Shown: piece after piece, positions 46,040-59,278 of the stretch
How the letters are laid out: the number at the start of each line of letters is the position of its first letter
Numbering within the stretch: position 1 is the first letter of the stretch
Source of the DNA: Paracyclopina nana
Lineage: Eukaryota > Arthropoda > Copepoda > Cyclopoida > Cyclopettidae
Length of the DNA stretch: 64,000 nucleotides
Direction: 5' to 3'
NCBI GenBank assembly: GCA_019096065.1
Contig: JAGUCH010000001.1
Location: 4,712,001 to 4,776,000, forward strand
Program-made: the position numbers and the translations under genes
Notes under the pieces: generated by a model
Databases searched by the model: none
What the model saw: only the letters and a program-made list of their open reading frames with translations
What the model was told of the DNA's origin: nothing

Positions 46040-47119
46040 TCAGTGGAAACATGTGGATAAATTACGAAAGCAAAATTTCCTCATTGGCTCATTTTCAGCG
46101 TAAAATGTGGCTGGGAGCATAATAATGCCGAAAATTTGAACGAGCGAGTCTTTATATAGCTTAAGGAAATGTTCGCTTTTGCTTTGGTTCGCATGTATCA
46201 TGGGAAATGCCATTGCAAAAAATAGGACAAGCACCGCTACTGATAGCATTATTGTGCGGAAACTCGGCTGCTTTTTTACGGCGTTGGTTTGTTGTACTCC
46301 TTCAAGATGGATGGATGAAATGCTCCGTCTGTCTTTCCAATTTTCCCTCCATCTCTTTATGGATATGCCTAGCGCACCTGAAGTGCAAATAGCCACAAGT
46401 ACTGAGTAGAAGGCCACCATAAACCGGCTTGGGGAAAAAAGATAAGAGTTGTTCATTCAAATTGTCTGAGGTTACAGTGTACAAGATAAAAGCTAGCAAA
46501 TATTGCCTTTTCCTAACCCAATACTGCTTTGATGGAAGATTGTGAAAATAGCCAAAAAAATTTACCCGGTTCCAAATTTGATGGTTTCATCTTCCTTGAT
46601 GCCCGACAGAGCTTTGAAGGACTCGTGGTAGAATTGACCAGAAATCTGACTGATGCTCGTGATCAAAATCGCCAGTCCCAGGTTGACTTTAATGAGGAGG
46701 CTTGACAGAAACTCATCGTTGAGTCTAGAGGCCCAGCTCCACTTGAAGACTAGGAGGCATCTAAACAGGATGCTTTCTGCTATAGCAAGAGGTGCTGCCA
46801 CTCCGAAAGCGTGTCTCAAGATGAAAACTGTCAACGCAGGAATCCGTCCGACTGGGCCGAAAATGAGCCGATATTGAATGATGCAGCCATTGTTAATGTT
46901 GCAGATCATCAACAGAATGCATATAAAAGATGCCATTCGATTGTGAAGAGATCTTTTTTGAGGCTGCCGGCCTATCCTATCATACTGCACAATTCCAAAG
47001 AGGAGGCCATTGCCTATGGTTTGCACCAAGAGGAAAGAGACAGATCCGAAGATTTTCGCGGCGAGAAGGCTATCCATGATTGAGATATGCCAATTGTAAA
47101 CTGTTTCTATTTTTCTCAT
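46040..47119 (-). CDS. Orphan seven-transmembrane receptor-like protein
   Basis: Two exons on the minus strand (47119-46566, 46427-46040) give 313 residues with seven hydrophobic segments. TM1 (SVSFLLVQTIGNGLLFGIVQ) has the GN pair of rhodopsin-like receptors. TM2-TM4 are in the first exon. TM5 (MVAFYSVLVAICTSGALGI), TM6 (IMLSVAVLVLFFAMAFPMI) and TM7 (LVQIFGIIMLPATFYAENEP) are in the second. TM7 is followed by MRKFCFRNL, like helix 8 of class A receptors. The DRY and NPxxY motifs are not standard. It is probably a chemoreceptor-like or peptide-receptor-like orphan; I cannot name a ligand. The start could be the ATG at 47119 or the later one at 47074. Confidence 0.65.
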
Positions 47120-47842
47120 AGCCAGGACTTTATATCAAGTAGCTTACCGTGCTCTTAACGGATTAGGTATGAGTATTTCTCGTAACCGTTGCGTTGTGAG
47201 CACTGAAGCAATTTAGGTAACTGTTACATTTATGGAAATTTCAAACGAGCCAAAAAACCTAGCTTCTGCATGCAGCATAAAAAAGCTTTTATGTGGAGGG
47301 TTTGTCAGCTCATGAGCAGTTAACTTTTAATTTTACCGAATTGTTTGCATTCGCCGGCTAAGAAAATTAGCCGCTCAGTTAATAACTTCGATGCGACGCA
47401 GAATTGCCCTCGTACAGAAAAAAGTTGTATATTTTGTCGCCTTCCTTCAAATAAAAATAAAAAACGAAAAAAAAGAACGTATGTCTAGTCATCGGTGCAG
47501 TATGTTGCACGGTTCATGGTGAACATGGCCCCAGTCAGTTACCTGCCTTTTTGATACTACGTATATAAGATTCCATTTTAGTCACATCAAATGCTGTAAA
47601 AAAGAAAATAAAACCAAGAGCCATTCACTCAAGATATATTCACTCTTGCTGGATTGCAGTACGTGTGAAGAGTGACCACCTGAGACGTAAGGTGATTTTG
47701 CTAAAAAAGAGCTAATCTCATTTTCATGCACCTTGTTCGCTCTATCACTATGTACTCACTGAAGGCATGAGTGTCATGGTGAACATCTGCACAGTTTAGC
47801 TGAAGCATTCCAAGTCTTGCTGTGGAGCCCGCAGGAGTCAAG
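47120..47842. other. Divergent spacer, orphan receptor to aldehyde oxidase
   Basis: A 0.7-kb AT-rich spacer between genes transcribed away from each other. No coding feature seen; both promoters are expected here. Confidence 0.5.
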
Positions 47843-50800
47843 ATGAAGAAAATCCTTGGACATTTGAAGCCTTCCTCTAAGCTAGCCTTGGAAGATGTGG
47901 ATATCCGATTTTTTGTCAATGACGAAGAAGTTGTCAGTAAGTTCTAATAGAAAGATAATTATTTTGTTCCACCGACTAATCTAAAGCGAGCGGAATTTAT
48001 CGAGATATTCCCTCGAAAAGGGGCATAAGGAAAAAGTGAGCGTTCAAAGTTTTCCGGATTTTCTATTGACACTCCATTCCGGATTCAATTCTGCAGGAAG
48101 GGGAAGGAGCAATGGTGCATTAAATTGGGCACTTCCTTTCCTCTAATAAAACATGCTCTCAAAATCTTTAAATCCGACTAATTTTCAGTCAAACCGGGTC
48201 AAGTTCCCTCGAACTTGAGCCTTGCTCGCTTTTTGCGGCAACATCGCAACTTGACAGGGACGAAAATCATGTGCAGTCAGGCGGGTTGTGGGGCCTGTGT
48301 GGTGACAGCCTATGTTCCGGATGGAAGCGCTGAAAAAGGCTACAGGGTCATCAGTGTCAACTCGGTAAGCATGAAATAAAGATGGATGAGTCTGAATGAG
48401 AAAATCATTCCGTTTCGTCGATTGACAGTGCGTTTTGCCTGTCTTGAGCTGTGATGGATGGCAGATTGTCACCGTGGAGGGCCTTGGGAGCCGTAAAAAT
48501 GGAATGCATCCAATTCAGGAGCGCCTGGCTGCTTTCCACGGAACTCAATGCGGCTTTTGTTCTCCGGGCATGGTCATGCAAATGAACAGGTAATATATAG
48601 CCGGGAAAATGCAGATTCTCCCTGCGTACTCAACTTTGCTGTTGTTCCTTTGTAGCTTTCTGGAGAAAAATCCTGGTGCCACCATGAAAGAAATCGAGCA
48701 CATTTTGGATGGAAATCTGTGCAGATGCACTGGTTACAGGCCAATTCATGATGCATTCAAGTCCTTTGCTTCTGATGCATCAGACAGCCTGAAAAAGACC
48801 CTGGCTGACATTGAAGAAGCTGGGGGATGTCAAAGTAAAGGCAATTCAATTTGCCCAACGACTGGAAAACCATGTGGAGGAAATAAGTCTGGCGGTGGTT
48901 GCAAATCGTCAATGACAATAAAGCATCAAATCAATGAGCAAGGCCACTGGTATATGCCAGAAACTTTGGAGGAGCTGTTGGCTGTCTTAGAGCATTTGCC
49001 CGAAGGCACCAAATATCTAATGGTTGGAGGAAACACTGGCAGCGGTAAGGATGGTTTCATAAGCTCTTAGAATAGCAAATTAAAATCCTTCGAAAAACGT
49101 CAGGAATTTATGATGATGGTCCGTATGACGTTTTCATTGATGCCAAACGGGTGGCCCAGCTGAAGAAGGTCACCAAGGCTCCCCTGGAAATAGGAGGCGG
49201 AGTTGTTTTGAATGATGTTATCGAGTTGATGCAATCAATCTCGAAGGAAAACGATGCCTACCATTATGGAGCTGCAGTGGCTGACCACATTTTGGTCGTG
49301 GCCAATACTGCAGTGAGGAACACTGGAAGTTTGGCAGGAAATTTGATGCTCAAACATGCACATCAATACTTCCCTTCTGATATTTTCCTCATGATGGAGA
49401 CCCTCGGTGCTAATGTTGTTGTCGCTTCTGCCACCGAAGGGGGCAAAGAGTACAAATATGGACTCGAAGATTGGCTGAAGACGTCCATGGACAAAAAAGT
49501 CATCACCAAGTTTACTTTTCCTGCCCTGAGCAAGTCCCATGTATTTAGGTCGTTCAAGATCACTCCGAGACTCGTGAATGCTCACGCATACGTTAATGCT
49601 GGTTTTCTGGTGCGTTTTCCCCCCTTTTTGATGTTACCATATTGATATGGCTTTCTTTCTCCTTTTTTGTGGTATAGCTAAACGTTGGATCAAAAGATGA
49701 AGGCTTCGTAGTGAAGGAGAAGCCCAGCATTTGCTTTGGAGGCATCAAGGACGGCTTTGTTCACGCCGTAAAAACGGAGCATTTCTTGACTGGCAAATCC
49801 TTGAGCAACCCCGAGACTGTCAAGGAAGCCCTGAAAATCCTTGGGAACGAGCTGGACCCCCACCCTGCTTTGCTAGAGGCCGAGCCCAAGTACAGGAAGA
49901 ATTTGTCCCTTGGGCTGCTGTACAAGACAATTTTGGGCATCATTCAAGAAACCGTTGGGGAAAACCTGCGGAGCGGCGCTACCAACATCAAGAGGGGAGT
50001 TTCCAAGGGCCAGCAGAGTTACAAAAGTGACACTGATTTGTGGCCCATGAATCAGCCCATCGCAAAGATCGAAGGCAAGTCCCAGTGCACTGGCGAGGCT
50101 CAATACATTGATGACATCCCAACAAGACCAGGAGAGCTGCATGGTGCCATGGTCATTGCCACTATGGCCAATTGCGAATTGGATGTCGTGGATGCCTCAC
50201 CGGCATTGGCAGTGCCCGGAGTGAGGCACTTTATTGATCACACGTGCGTCACTGGGCTCAATTCTTGGGTGCCTTGGTCTGAGGCCGAGGAGATTTTCAG
50301 CTCGGGAAAAATCCATTATGCAGGACAGTGCATTGGCCTTATTTTGGCTGACACTCCCGAGCTTGCCCAAAGGGCTGTCAATTTGGTGAAGATCACCTAC
50401 AAAAATAAGAATCCCCTGAGGGTGACCATCAAGGAGGCCATGAAGGACCCTGCCAGGATTACACACACTTTCCCTGACTTTTTCGGGTTCGCACCCAAGC
50501 AGGTGAAAGTGGGCGATACCGCCGAGCACGAAGGACGCGATGATGTGGTGAAAATAGAAGGTCAGCTCGAGCTCGGCTCACAATACCACTTCTATATGGA
50601 GACCTTGACTGCATTGTGTATTCCGAAAGAGGATAACCAGATTCAGTTGTATGCCTCCACTCAATGGATGGATTTTACCCAAAATCTGGTGGCTGCAGCT
50701 CTTGGCATCCAGAAGAATCATATTGACATGGAGGTCCGAAGAATTGGGGGAGGTTATGGAGGCAAGGCTACGCCAGCTTTCTTTGTGGCCGTCGCCACTT

Positions 50801-52593
50801 CAGTTGCAGCCTGGAAAATTAACAAGCCAGTGCGAATGGTGCTGGACCTGAAGACCAACATGACTTTCACTGGGAAGCGGGAGGACTACGTTGTCAAGTA
50901 CAGAGCCGGTGTCGACCCCTCCGGAGTTCTCCAGTTTGTCCACACTGACATTTACACGGATGCCGGCTGGAATTCAAGTGAATGCCTGTCCGTGGCTGAA
51001 TGTATTCCCTTTGCCCAGAATGCGTACAACGCCTGCGCTTGGACAATGACACCCATCGGCGTGATTACTGATAAGCCCAGAAATACGGCCTGCAGGGCAC
51101 CCGGCACCACCCAAGGCCACACAATCATCGAAAATATCATGGACCACATGGCCGCCAAGATAAACATGGATCCTCTTGAGTTCAGAAAGAAAAATTTCCT
51201 CAAGGATGGAGATATGCTGCTCAGTGGACATCCCTTTAAGGGCCAAAATGCACTGGTCGAGCTGACCGAAACGATTGCAAAAACCTCCGATTTTGAGGCC
51301 AGGAAGAAGGAGGTCGAGCAATTCAACAAGGCACCTATTAATTGTTGATTGAAGCAGGAAACGCGGCTAATTTTTCTCTCTGTAGGATAACAAGTGGAAG
51401 AAAAAAGGCATCTCGTTGGTGCCAGTGAGGTACAACATTCATGGCATTCCGCCCATGCCCTTTTACTGCCACATTAACATTTACGAAGGTGATGGCACTG
51501 TTGGCGTGGCGCATGGCGGCATCGAAATGGGCCAGGGAATCAACACTAAAGTGGCTCAGACCATTGCTAAAGAGCTGGGCATTCCGCTTGATTTGGTAGT
51601 GGTGAAACCCGCAGACACCATGATGGCACCCAACAATTGTGTCACAGGAGGCAGCACCACTTCTGAGATGACTTGTCACGTAAGAAAAAGTCTAGACTTT
51701 GCACTGCCTCTGGAAACGAGAAAAAATCTCTCTTTTAGGCCGCCATGAAAGCATGCAAAATGCTCAAAGAGAGAATGGATCCCATTGCCAAAACTATGGA
51801 GGGAGCCAAATGGCATGAGCTCATTCAGGCGTGTTTCTTTCAAGGAGTTGACCTTTCTGCTAGGCACATGTAAGTACGATCTCCCTCTTGAGGACAACTT
51901 TTCATTCTTTGTACCACACCATATGACAGGGGCAACTCAATCAAGGACGGCATTGAAGGCTACAACATTTGGGCAGCCGTCGTCACCGAGGTGATCATTG
52001 ATGTGCTAACTGGTGAAAGAAATGTGACGAGGTGCGACCTCATTGAGGATACAGGAGCCACCATCAACCCCGAAGTTGACATTGGGCAAATAGAAGGTGG
52101 CTTTGTGTTTGGCCTCGGCTGGTGGCTGCAGGAGAGAATCCTTCACGACCCAGACACTGGCCTCTTGTTGACCAACGACACTTGGGTATAATGCTCTAGC
52201 TATGAAATGCGCCTATATTGAGCGTTACCGTTGCAGGAGTACAAGCCACCCACTTGCTATGATATCCCCGAGGACTTCAGAACTACTTTGTGTGAAACCA
52301 ATCGAATGGAAGGGACCCTCGGTTCCAAGGCAACTGGAGAGCCATCAATTTTGATGGCATGCAGCGTGGCCTCTGCCATCAGGCATGCTCTCAAAGCCGC
52401 CAGAGAGGAGCTGGGTGTAGCTGGTGATGACGCTATTCCGGGATGGGTCAATCTAAGTAAGCCGTCAACGAGTCTAGATGATGTGCGATCCTCATGAACT
52501 AACATCTATTTCTATCATCTTCCAGCTCTGCCCATAACCGTGGAGAAGCAGCAGCTTGCCACTGGACTCGCTCCGGAGCATTTGACTTTTTAA
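47843..52593 (+). CDS. Aldehyde oxidase / xanthine dehydrogenase family molybdenum enzyme
   Basis: Eleven exons (47843-47936, 48189-48364, 48429-48589, 48656-49044, 49104-49609, 49678-51330, 51386-51679, 51739-51869, 51930-52185, 52237-52456, 52526-52593) give 1315 residues. Two [2Fe-2S] domains come first (CSQAGCGAC; CGFCSPGMV and CRCTGYRPIHD). The FAD domain follows (VGGNTGSG, NTGSLAGNL), then the molybdopterin domain (GGGYGGKATPAF, CRAPGTTQGH) with the catalytic Glu in KATGEPS near the C-terminus. CRAPG at the XDH FRGFG site, and the FAD-domain wording, favour insect-type aldehyde oxidase over xanthine dehydrogenase. It would oxidise aldehydes or N-heterocycles, as in odorant or retinal clearance. 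The first cluster lacks the usual GxGG spacing before its second Cys. Intron 6 needs a GC donor (AAG|GCACCT), the weakest junction. Confidence 0.88.
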
Positions 52594-52655
52594 TTTGCCT
52601 TTTTCCCCCGTTTCTATTTTTCAAAGAGGTGACGGCATCCAATAGATTATAATAA

Positions 52656-55600
52656 TTAGACGAGTGGCGAGCACGCCTCCAATTCTTTTTGCATTCTTGC
52701 TAAAGTCTCGTCCCAAAACAACCTCGGTAAATCTACTTTCGTCATTACTTCTGCCACTTTGGCAAATAAATCAAACTGATACTTGAGCAGGCTGTAGATC
52801 TCCTTTTTGTCCGTCATTGCGCTCCTTTGCAACATCAAGATTTGAATCAGCTTTTCTCGGACTCCAGTCAGCAGAAAATGGTTGGGATGTAAAGTCTGGC
52901 CCTCGTGCTTCTGCAGAATGGCCTCAAACTTCTCTCGTTTAGCCTGAGGTTAAGAAGAGCCTTAATTTAACCACCAAAGTTTCGCTCTCGTCAAAGTACC
53001 TGAATGTCACGTAATGCTTCCGCTTGATTGATTTCGTCTTCCACATTGAGTAGGAGCCTCATGACGTAGATGGCTGGCATCTTTTCACCAGCTGGGCATC
53101 CGTTACACAACCATCTGAAAGTACGATGCACTTAAAATTACCAATTTCTAGCTGCTTCCAAAAACTTACACTGATTTCGTCTCGGTCGGCTCCTCCGGGG
53201 ACATGACTCCAGTTTTGCATTTGGGACACATCACCGAGTTGGCATAAGATCCCAGCTCGTATGGATCCTTGCATCGTATGCATTGGCAGGAAAAGAACCA
53301 CTGAGATTGGGTCAACTGTTGTCTTCGCATCGTGCCCAGCTGTGGGGTTGTGTACCTTGTCGTGATCTCCTCTCCTTTCTTGATGGGCAGTATGGAGATC
53401 AGCTCTATTATGCTCACCTATTGTGAGGAGAAAAAACCGTAATACCATACGCATACATTTGCTGTGAGAATGGACCATAACGTAATCCAATTTCGAGAAT
53501 TGTGGGCCATTACGCTTGAAGATTGTGAGTATCAGGGCATTATGGTATAGAAAAGAAGGTGCATAATGGGAGAAGTTTCGGAACTTTCGGAAAGCCAGAA
53601 AAAAGGCGCCTCATTTCGTCCCGCTAACACAGCACATCATAAAGGCTATAGATTTGCGATAGGTAATCTCTTTTTGTGAGAGGACTTTTCAGGCTTACCC
53701 CATCAAGCCTATATTTCCTGGTTCTGGTGTTGCAAACACAGTTGTGGTTGAGGAGAGAGAAAGTGGGATAAATTGCTGATCCCGTGGTAAACCCAAGTGG
53801 GGAATCAAGTTTCACACTGTTTGTTCTGAGAAGCCCAATTGCCCTGTGAATCGATTCTGCGGAGAAGACTTTGCTAATCGTCTCGTCCAGTCCCAAGATC
53901 TTCTGGATGAATCCAATCACCAAAACGTGATTGAGCATCCAAGTTTTTTGGTCCATTTTCCTCTCATTGCCATGGTCCGTCAATTTGTTAAGCCTCGCAC
54001 AAAGTGGCTGTCGGAAAGTAAAAAATGATATCAATAAATATAGTATATCGGTAAATTGATATCCCCTTTTTCAACTGACATGGCGAGTAGATGTAGCCCT
54101 GTTATGGCAAAAAATGGCTCTTAGAATGTAGAAAATGTAGCATCAGGAGGTGCACTCTAGCTATTATTGCGCCAACTTTATCTAATAAGCTACAACAAAA
54201 GAAAGCGATATGAGGGCTACCACTACTGTGTGCCATGGCTGCTAACTACCAAAAAATAGCCTCCTACTTGACTCTTGAATTGCCCCTACGCGTGGAGCTG
54301 GAGAAGTAGAGGGTAGAAAAACACACTCAAGAGATCTTAGGAAATATTAAAAAATGAAAGCTCTCCTCCGCCGCGCCTACGAGATGAAACTCGCCTTCAT
54401 CGCGTCAAAATATCTTTAAAATTCTCACAATGTCGCCATTTTTCTCGGCATTTTGAAGGCGTAGTAGCAGCCTCAGAGGAGTAATGCAAGGATAAAGTGG
54501 ACATGGGGCATACATGTTCTCAATTTCTGGCAGCTTTCTCCTCTTCTGCTCGTCCGACTGCTGCTGCTGTTGGTCTTCATTGGCCGGATTCTTGTCAAAT
54601 GCTTTGGCAAACACAGGACACTCATAATTCCGATGCAAATGGCCCTCCTCACAAGCCTCATTGCACACGGGGAGGCCGCATCTGGAGCAAGAATCGAAGA
54701 TGCGTATGAATAAAAAAGAATGCATGCATTCGCGATAAAGTAAGCCAAGAAAAAACTCTCGATCTCTGATTGAGCACTAAATTCAGCAGACGCATAAATG
54801 AGCACCAAAAGGGCTTGCTTTTAAAAATCTAGTTAGAGTGTTTAGTGCAACCAAAGAAATAATGGCCATCCGTTGAGCAACTGTTGAATTTGGCACACTC
54901 AAAGGCGAGAGATTGCGAAAGTTCAACATGGAAGTCAATAGGATAAATCAATATCATACTTGGAGCACCTATACGTAGGCGCATCTTTGGAGCATTGCAA
55001 ACACACTGGTGGGCTCTTCGACCCTGGACCCTCAACAAAGGGTACGTCCTTAAGGACAAGCTCACCGGGGGAGATGTCACGTGTGGCCACAAAATGATGG
55101 CCTTGGATGTCATTGAAAGCAACGCGAAAAGGAAAACACTTCTTTGATCCACCGCATTCCTTTTCTGGCCTGAAAGAGATTTCAAAAGTAAGCACTGATT
55201 TCCCTCCCTCTTCCTTCACAGACCAAAAACGTAGCAACTGAAGCTTTTTCGATTTCCCTTTTTTTGGACGGAGCTTGACAATATTTGTCGAAAAGCCAGA
55301 ATGTTCACCCAATACATATCTGTCATTTGAAGCATGTCTGAAGTGGCATGAAACAGTCAAAGATCGAGGAGAGCGCTTTTACTGCCTCGAAACTTTGCTT
55401 CGGCTCCGAAGACAACTTTTTGCAATTTCCGCTGCACACAGCAGGGCTAAGTTTTGAAGTAGCCAATTCGTATTTACGGCTAACGTCACTCTACAAGTCA
55501 TCTTGATTTGACAGTAATTGATTTCATTTGCACAAGCTAAAAATGGAATCGGAATACTTAGCATGGCTTGCACAATATAAATTATTTCCATGATGTACTT

Positions 55601-56152
55601 ATGCCCGTTAAAATGCTCCTCGACTTTTGCGTATTCAGCACATGGTTGAAAGACATATTCACATGAGCTCAAATTCGTACAGTATTCTAAATGTTGAACT
55701 TTCTCCAGAAATTTCTCATTCTCCGCACGTCAAATTCAACGAAAGTCCTCCGAAAAATATTAATGCCACTGAGCTAATGAAAAAATCCGGAAGCTAAGGA
55801 GTTCCAAGTTTAATGGCACGCTGAAAAAGCACACTCTGAAAGCCACACAGCCACGGAAGTTTGCTGGAAATGTGCTCATATGGCAGACAAGACATCCTTT
55901 TTGCTCGAGTGACAAAAGCCCTTTTGGAAAGTCAATAAGAAAAACTTTTTCGATTCCTCCATAATGTGAGAGGGACGAATGGGATGTCGCGAAAAAGTTG
56001 ACATGTTTCTCTTACTGTTGTTGCAATAATCCTGGGCAATGGATTTCTCCATGGTCTTGGCAGCAAAAGTAAACTTCTTGACACTTTGGGCACAAACTTA
56101 AGCTGTTGTCGGATTCAGGGGAATCGCAGAAGAAACACTTTTTGTCCATCAT
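52656..56152 (-). CDS. SMYD-type SET domain protein (SmydA-like)
   Basis: Seven exons on the minus strand (56152-56016, 55169-54969, 54681-54429, 54007-53699, 53417-53170, 53114-53000, 52943-52656) give 516 residues. The first exon encodes a zinc-binding MYND-like segment (CFFCDS, CPKCQEVYFC, DHGEIHC). The SET domain starts at about residue 60 (HHFVATRDISPGELVLKDVP), is interrupted by a second Cys-rich module, and resumes with SAIYPTFSLLNHNC (about residue 280) and KKGEEITTRY. The post-SET CQCIRCKDPYELGS is intact. SMYD proteins methylate lysines on histones or other proteins; SmydA types are expanded in insects. NHNC stands where NHSC is usual. An 846-bp first intron is large for the window. 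Its stop lies 62 bp from that of the aldehyde oxidase. Confidence 0.85.
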
Positions 56153-59100
56153 GCTGTTGCCTTTGGGGAGAGAAGAAAGAGACACGCTCAAAGGTCGTCA
56201 GAACTGTAGTAATTTCAAGCCTAATTTATGGCAGAGCACAAGCAATGTGCATAGTAAACTGGGACTCAATTCTCAAAGCTCACGCAATAGCTCCCTTCCA
56301 TGACAGACACTATTTGACGCAAGTAGCTGAATGAGGGACTAACCTAATGCTGCAACAAATGAAAGCCGTCCCTTGAATGCTCAAAGAAATAGAAATATGA
56401 AACCTATGCTGCTCAAGTAAAATATGAGCAAAAAAAGATGAAAATTCTGGTCACCAGATGGCATGTTAGCAGAGGGGATTTGCCACTTGTTTCAGTACTC
56501 ACGCTTGGGCTTTTTTTACTTAATGTAATGGGGTGTGATTTGACCCAATGCTCATCATTGAGCTTTTGTTGATTGGTTTTTTAAAAGTCACTTATAAGCC
56601 AAAAAAAAATATTTAGCCATTACTTTTGTACCAGCCAGTAGCAAATCTCAAATAGTTGCAATATTGTAAAGTGGCTCTATACATTCATTGCATTAAATTG
56701 TCAGCACAGCAGCTACTGCAAGCACCAGTCTTTACAAATTTCGGCTTCTTTTTTGTCTGCAATCAAAATTCCAAATTCTTCCTAATTGCAAGATGATCTA
56801 TACTAATAAGGTGAGTTCTTATCGCTGCTTTACTATAGCGCACAGTCTGACTGAGCTGTGGTAGGCTCCAAGACGAAATTTCAATAGAATTCTGTAGATT
56901 TCACTTCCAAAAATTTCCATAATCCACCATAAATTAGCAAAATGTGCCTAAATTGCATACTTTTTGATAAAAACAGAACTTATCTGGGAGCTCTGTTTTA
57001 AAATAGGGAAAGATCAGCCCGCTCGCTTCCATCACTGACGTCACATGAGCTTACGCGCTATGAAGTAAGAACTACTAGCGCCACTGCAGCTAAGACGAAC
57101 AGATTTGGTGATTTTAGCATGTAAAACTTGCGTCAAGAACTCACTTACGAGACCCCCCTGCCTAATTGCTAATGGGGCGTAGAGAGTTAGATCTAGTTCA
57201 ACAGAATATCAGAGAGAGCGGCAATCTTGACTAGCTGAGATCAACGCGAGCCCTCAATATTAACTTGGTGAGGTGGAGTGACAGATTTCCTAAAAATTGC
57301 GCTACCTATGACTTCGACCAGAGTTTTGACCTCAGCAATGCATATGTACGTTGGATGATTTCCGCTCTCCCTTATAATCAAGTTGAACTAGTTAAATCGT
57401 GGAAGCGAGAAAAAGTAAAGTGTTGCTATTTGTATAAAAACAAACCTGCTTCATTTATTTAAAAAACCTGCTTCATTATTGCACATCCTTAGAATTGTTC
57501 TTTCTGGACAAAAAAATCTCCTACGTGCTTCTAAAAAGGGAAAACCAAAAAAATTGTAGGCTGACTCTTTACAGAGACAATAAGGATCAAAAGAATGTAC
57601 GAGAATGGCTGGCGGGCACATTTTCTTGTTTTGGAGACGGAAGTACGATTTCAGCGATAAATCCCCAAAGCTAATTGTTTGCTCAGCCCAATACAGAAAT
57701 TCTTATTTGCAGTAAAAGTAAATCTTACCTCGAGCAAAGTATTGCTTACTAAGCAAAACAGATGAAGATGTGCAGAAAGCAAGCAAGTTAACTTCTGAAA
57801 TGCCGTGCATCGCGTCAGTTCACAACGGAGCGGATGTCAAAAAAATCCCTCAACTTCTAGAAATTCTAGAAAAAAGTTGTTTTACTATAAAACTAAAAAG
57901 AGTAATTAACGAAATTATCAAGATCATGCTTGGGTTGGAAATAGTTCATCCACCTCACCTTGAAGCAGAATTGACCCCCCAAAAGTGACTCGCAGAAAAA
58001 TAATTTTGTAATATACCTGCAATATGCTTCCTCACTGTGCTATTCGCACTGAATTTGGCATGTGTCCAGCAGACACCCACATACGTTTGTACACATATAC
58101 TGAAAGTAAACGATTTAGGGCACGAATAGTTCTTTAGATGCTGCGTACTTTGACTGGGTATAAATAGGCTTTTGTACATTTTTTTTTCCTGGCTCTCATA
58201 TATGAGCCAATCTTGATGCAAGCAATATATATCGTGACAGCGAAATGGAGCCAAGCGAAGACCAATGCTGCATAATGAACGATGCCATTTATAACTAGTA
58301 AAAACTAGCACCCTTTTACCAACTAATTGAAGCCAATGGCCAGTTTACAGCTTCTGCTAAGCGTTACGCCATGCAGCCAAATTCTTAGTTTATGTACGCA
58401 ATTTGTGCGTACTAATGCAGGTGCACAACAGTTATGTGAGCAACAATGGATTTGTAGCCAAAACATGGCAATATCCAAAATTCAGTTCAAATCTGGCTTT
58501 GTAGCCGAAAGGACAAAGCACATTTACTTCAATCTTAGCACCGCAAGAATAATTGCTACAAGGTAATTCGCACTTTAGTCATTGAAAACTCTTTAAAAAG
58601 TGTCCAAAGAACTCCAGACTCTAATACTGTAGGGAAGCAAGCCAAATCAAGCAACATTTCAGCCTTAATTTTTCTTAGAGCATGCATAGGATTTTATAGC
58701 ACTGGTATTATTCAACTCCAAGTGTTGGATCGACGTACAAAGCTTCAAATAAGGCAGCTGCATGGGCATGCGCACTGCATGACTGTCTGCCGAGAAAAGC
58801 AGAAACCAATAATTGATATTGCGTAAAAATGGTGTACACGTTTTTCTCCTCGCAACGCTTCTTGCCTAATAAATGCCCTCAGTTATGAAATGCATTCAAT
58901 GCAAAAAAAAGGAAACACTTCTCAGGAGGAATTAGCGTACTGACGCTTTTAATGTAACTGTATACCAAGTGGGCACGTGCACTTGAAGTTGCATCCTCAT
59001 AAAAGCTACGCAGACACTTCACTTGGGGCAATTAGTGGGTGCATGCCGTAAAAGCTAGCTCCGCGCGGCTTACACCCGCTGTAATCCGAAGAAAAACTTC

Positions 59101-59278
59101 AAAGCGCAAGTAAGCTGTAAGCAAGGTTTTATCGCTGGGTAACTGGAAAATAAGGCAACGGCAATGCTTCTTTCAAGTAATTGCTACTGAGCGCAAAAAG
59201 CTGGCTACATTCGCGCGTTATCTTATTATGAAAGTAAAACAATTCAAGAATGAGCTGATTATTTTCCAGGCTGCAAAA
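56153..59278. other. Gene-poor region between SMYD-like gene and secreted Cys-rich protein
   Basis: About 3.1 kb, AT-rich. Frames at 57265-57462 and 57770-57988 lack recognisable motifs or splice partners. A splice acceptor (TTATTTTCCAG) at about 59269 suggests that the next gene has a 5' UTR intron reaching back into this region. Confidence 0.45.

Noticed and set aside
46179-47083. Several plus-strand frames over the orphan receptor
   Set aside because: They are complements of the minus-strand receptor exons and lack motifs.
57265-57988. Plus-strand frames of 65 and 72 codons
   Set aside because: No motif, no splice sites in phase, AT-rich codon use like the surrounding non-coding DNA.
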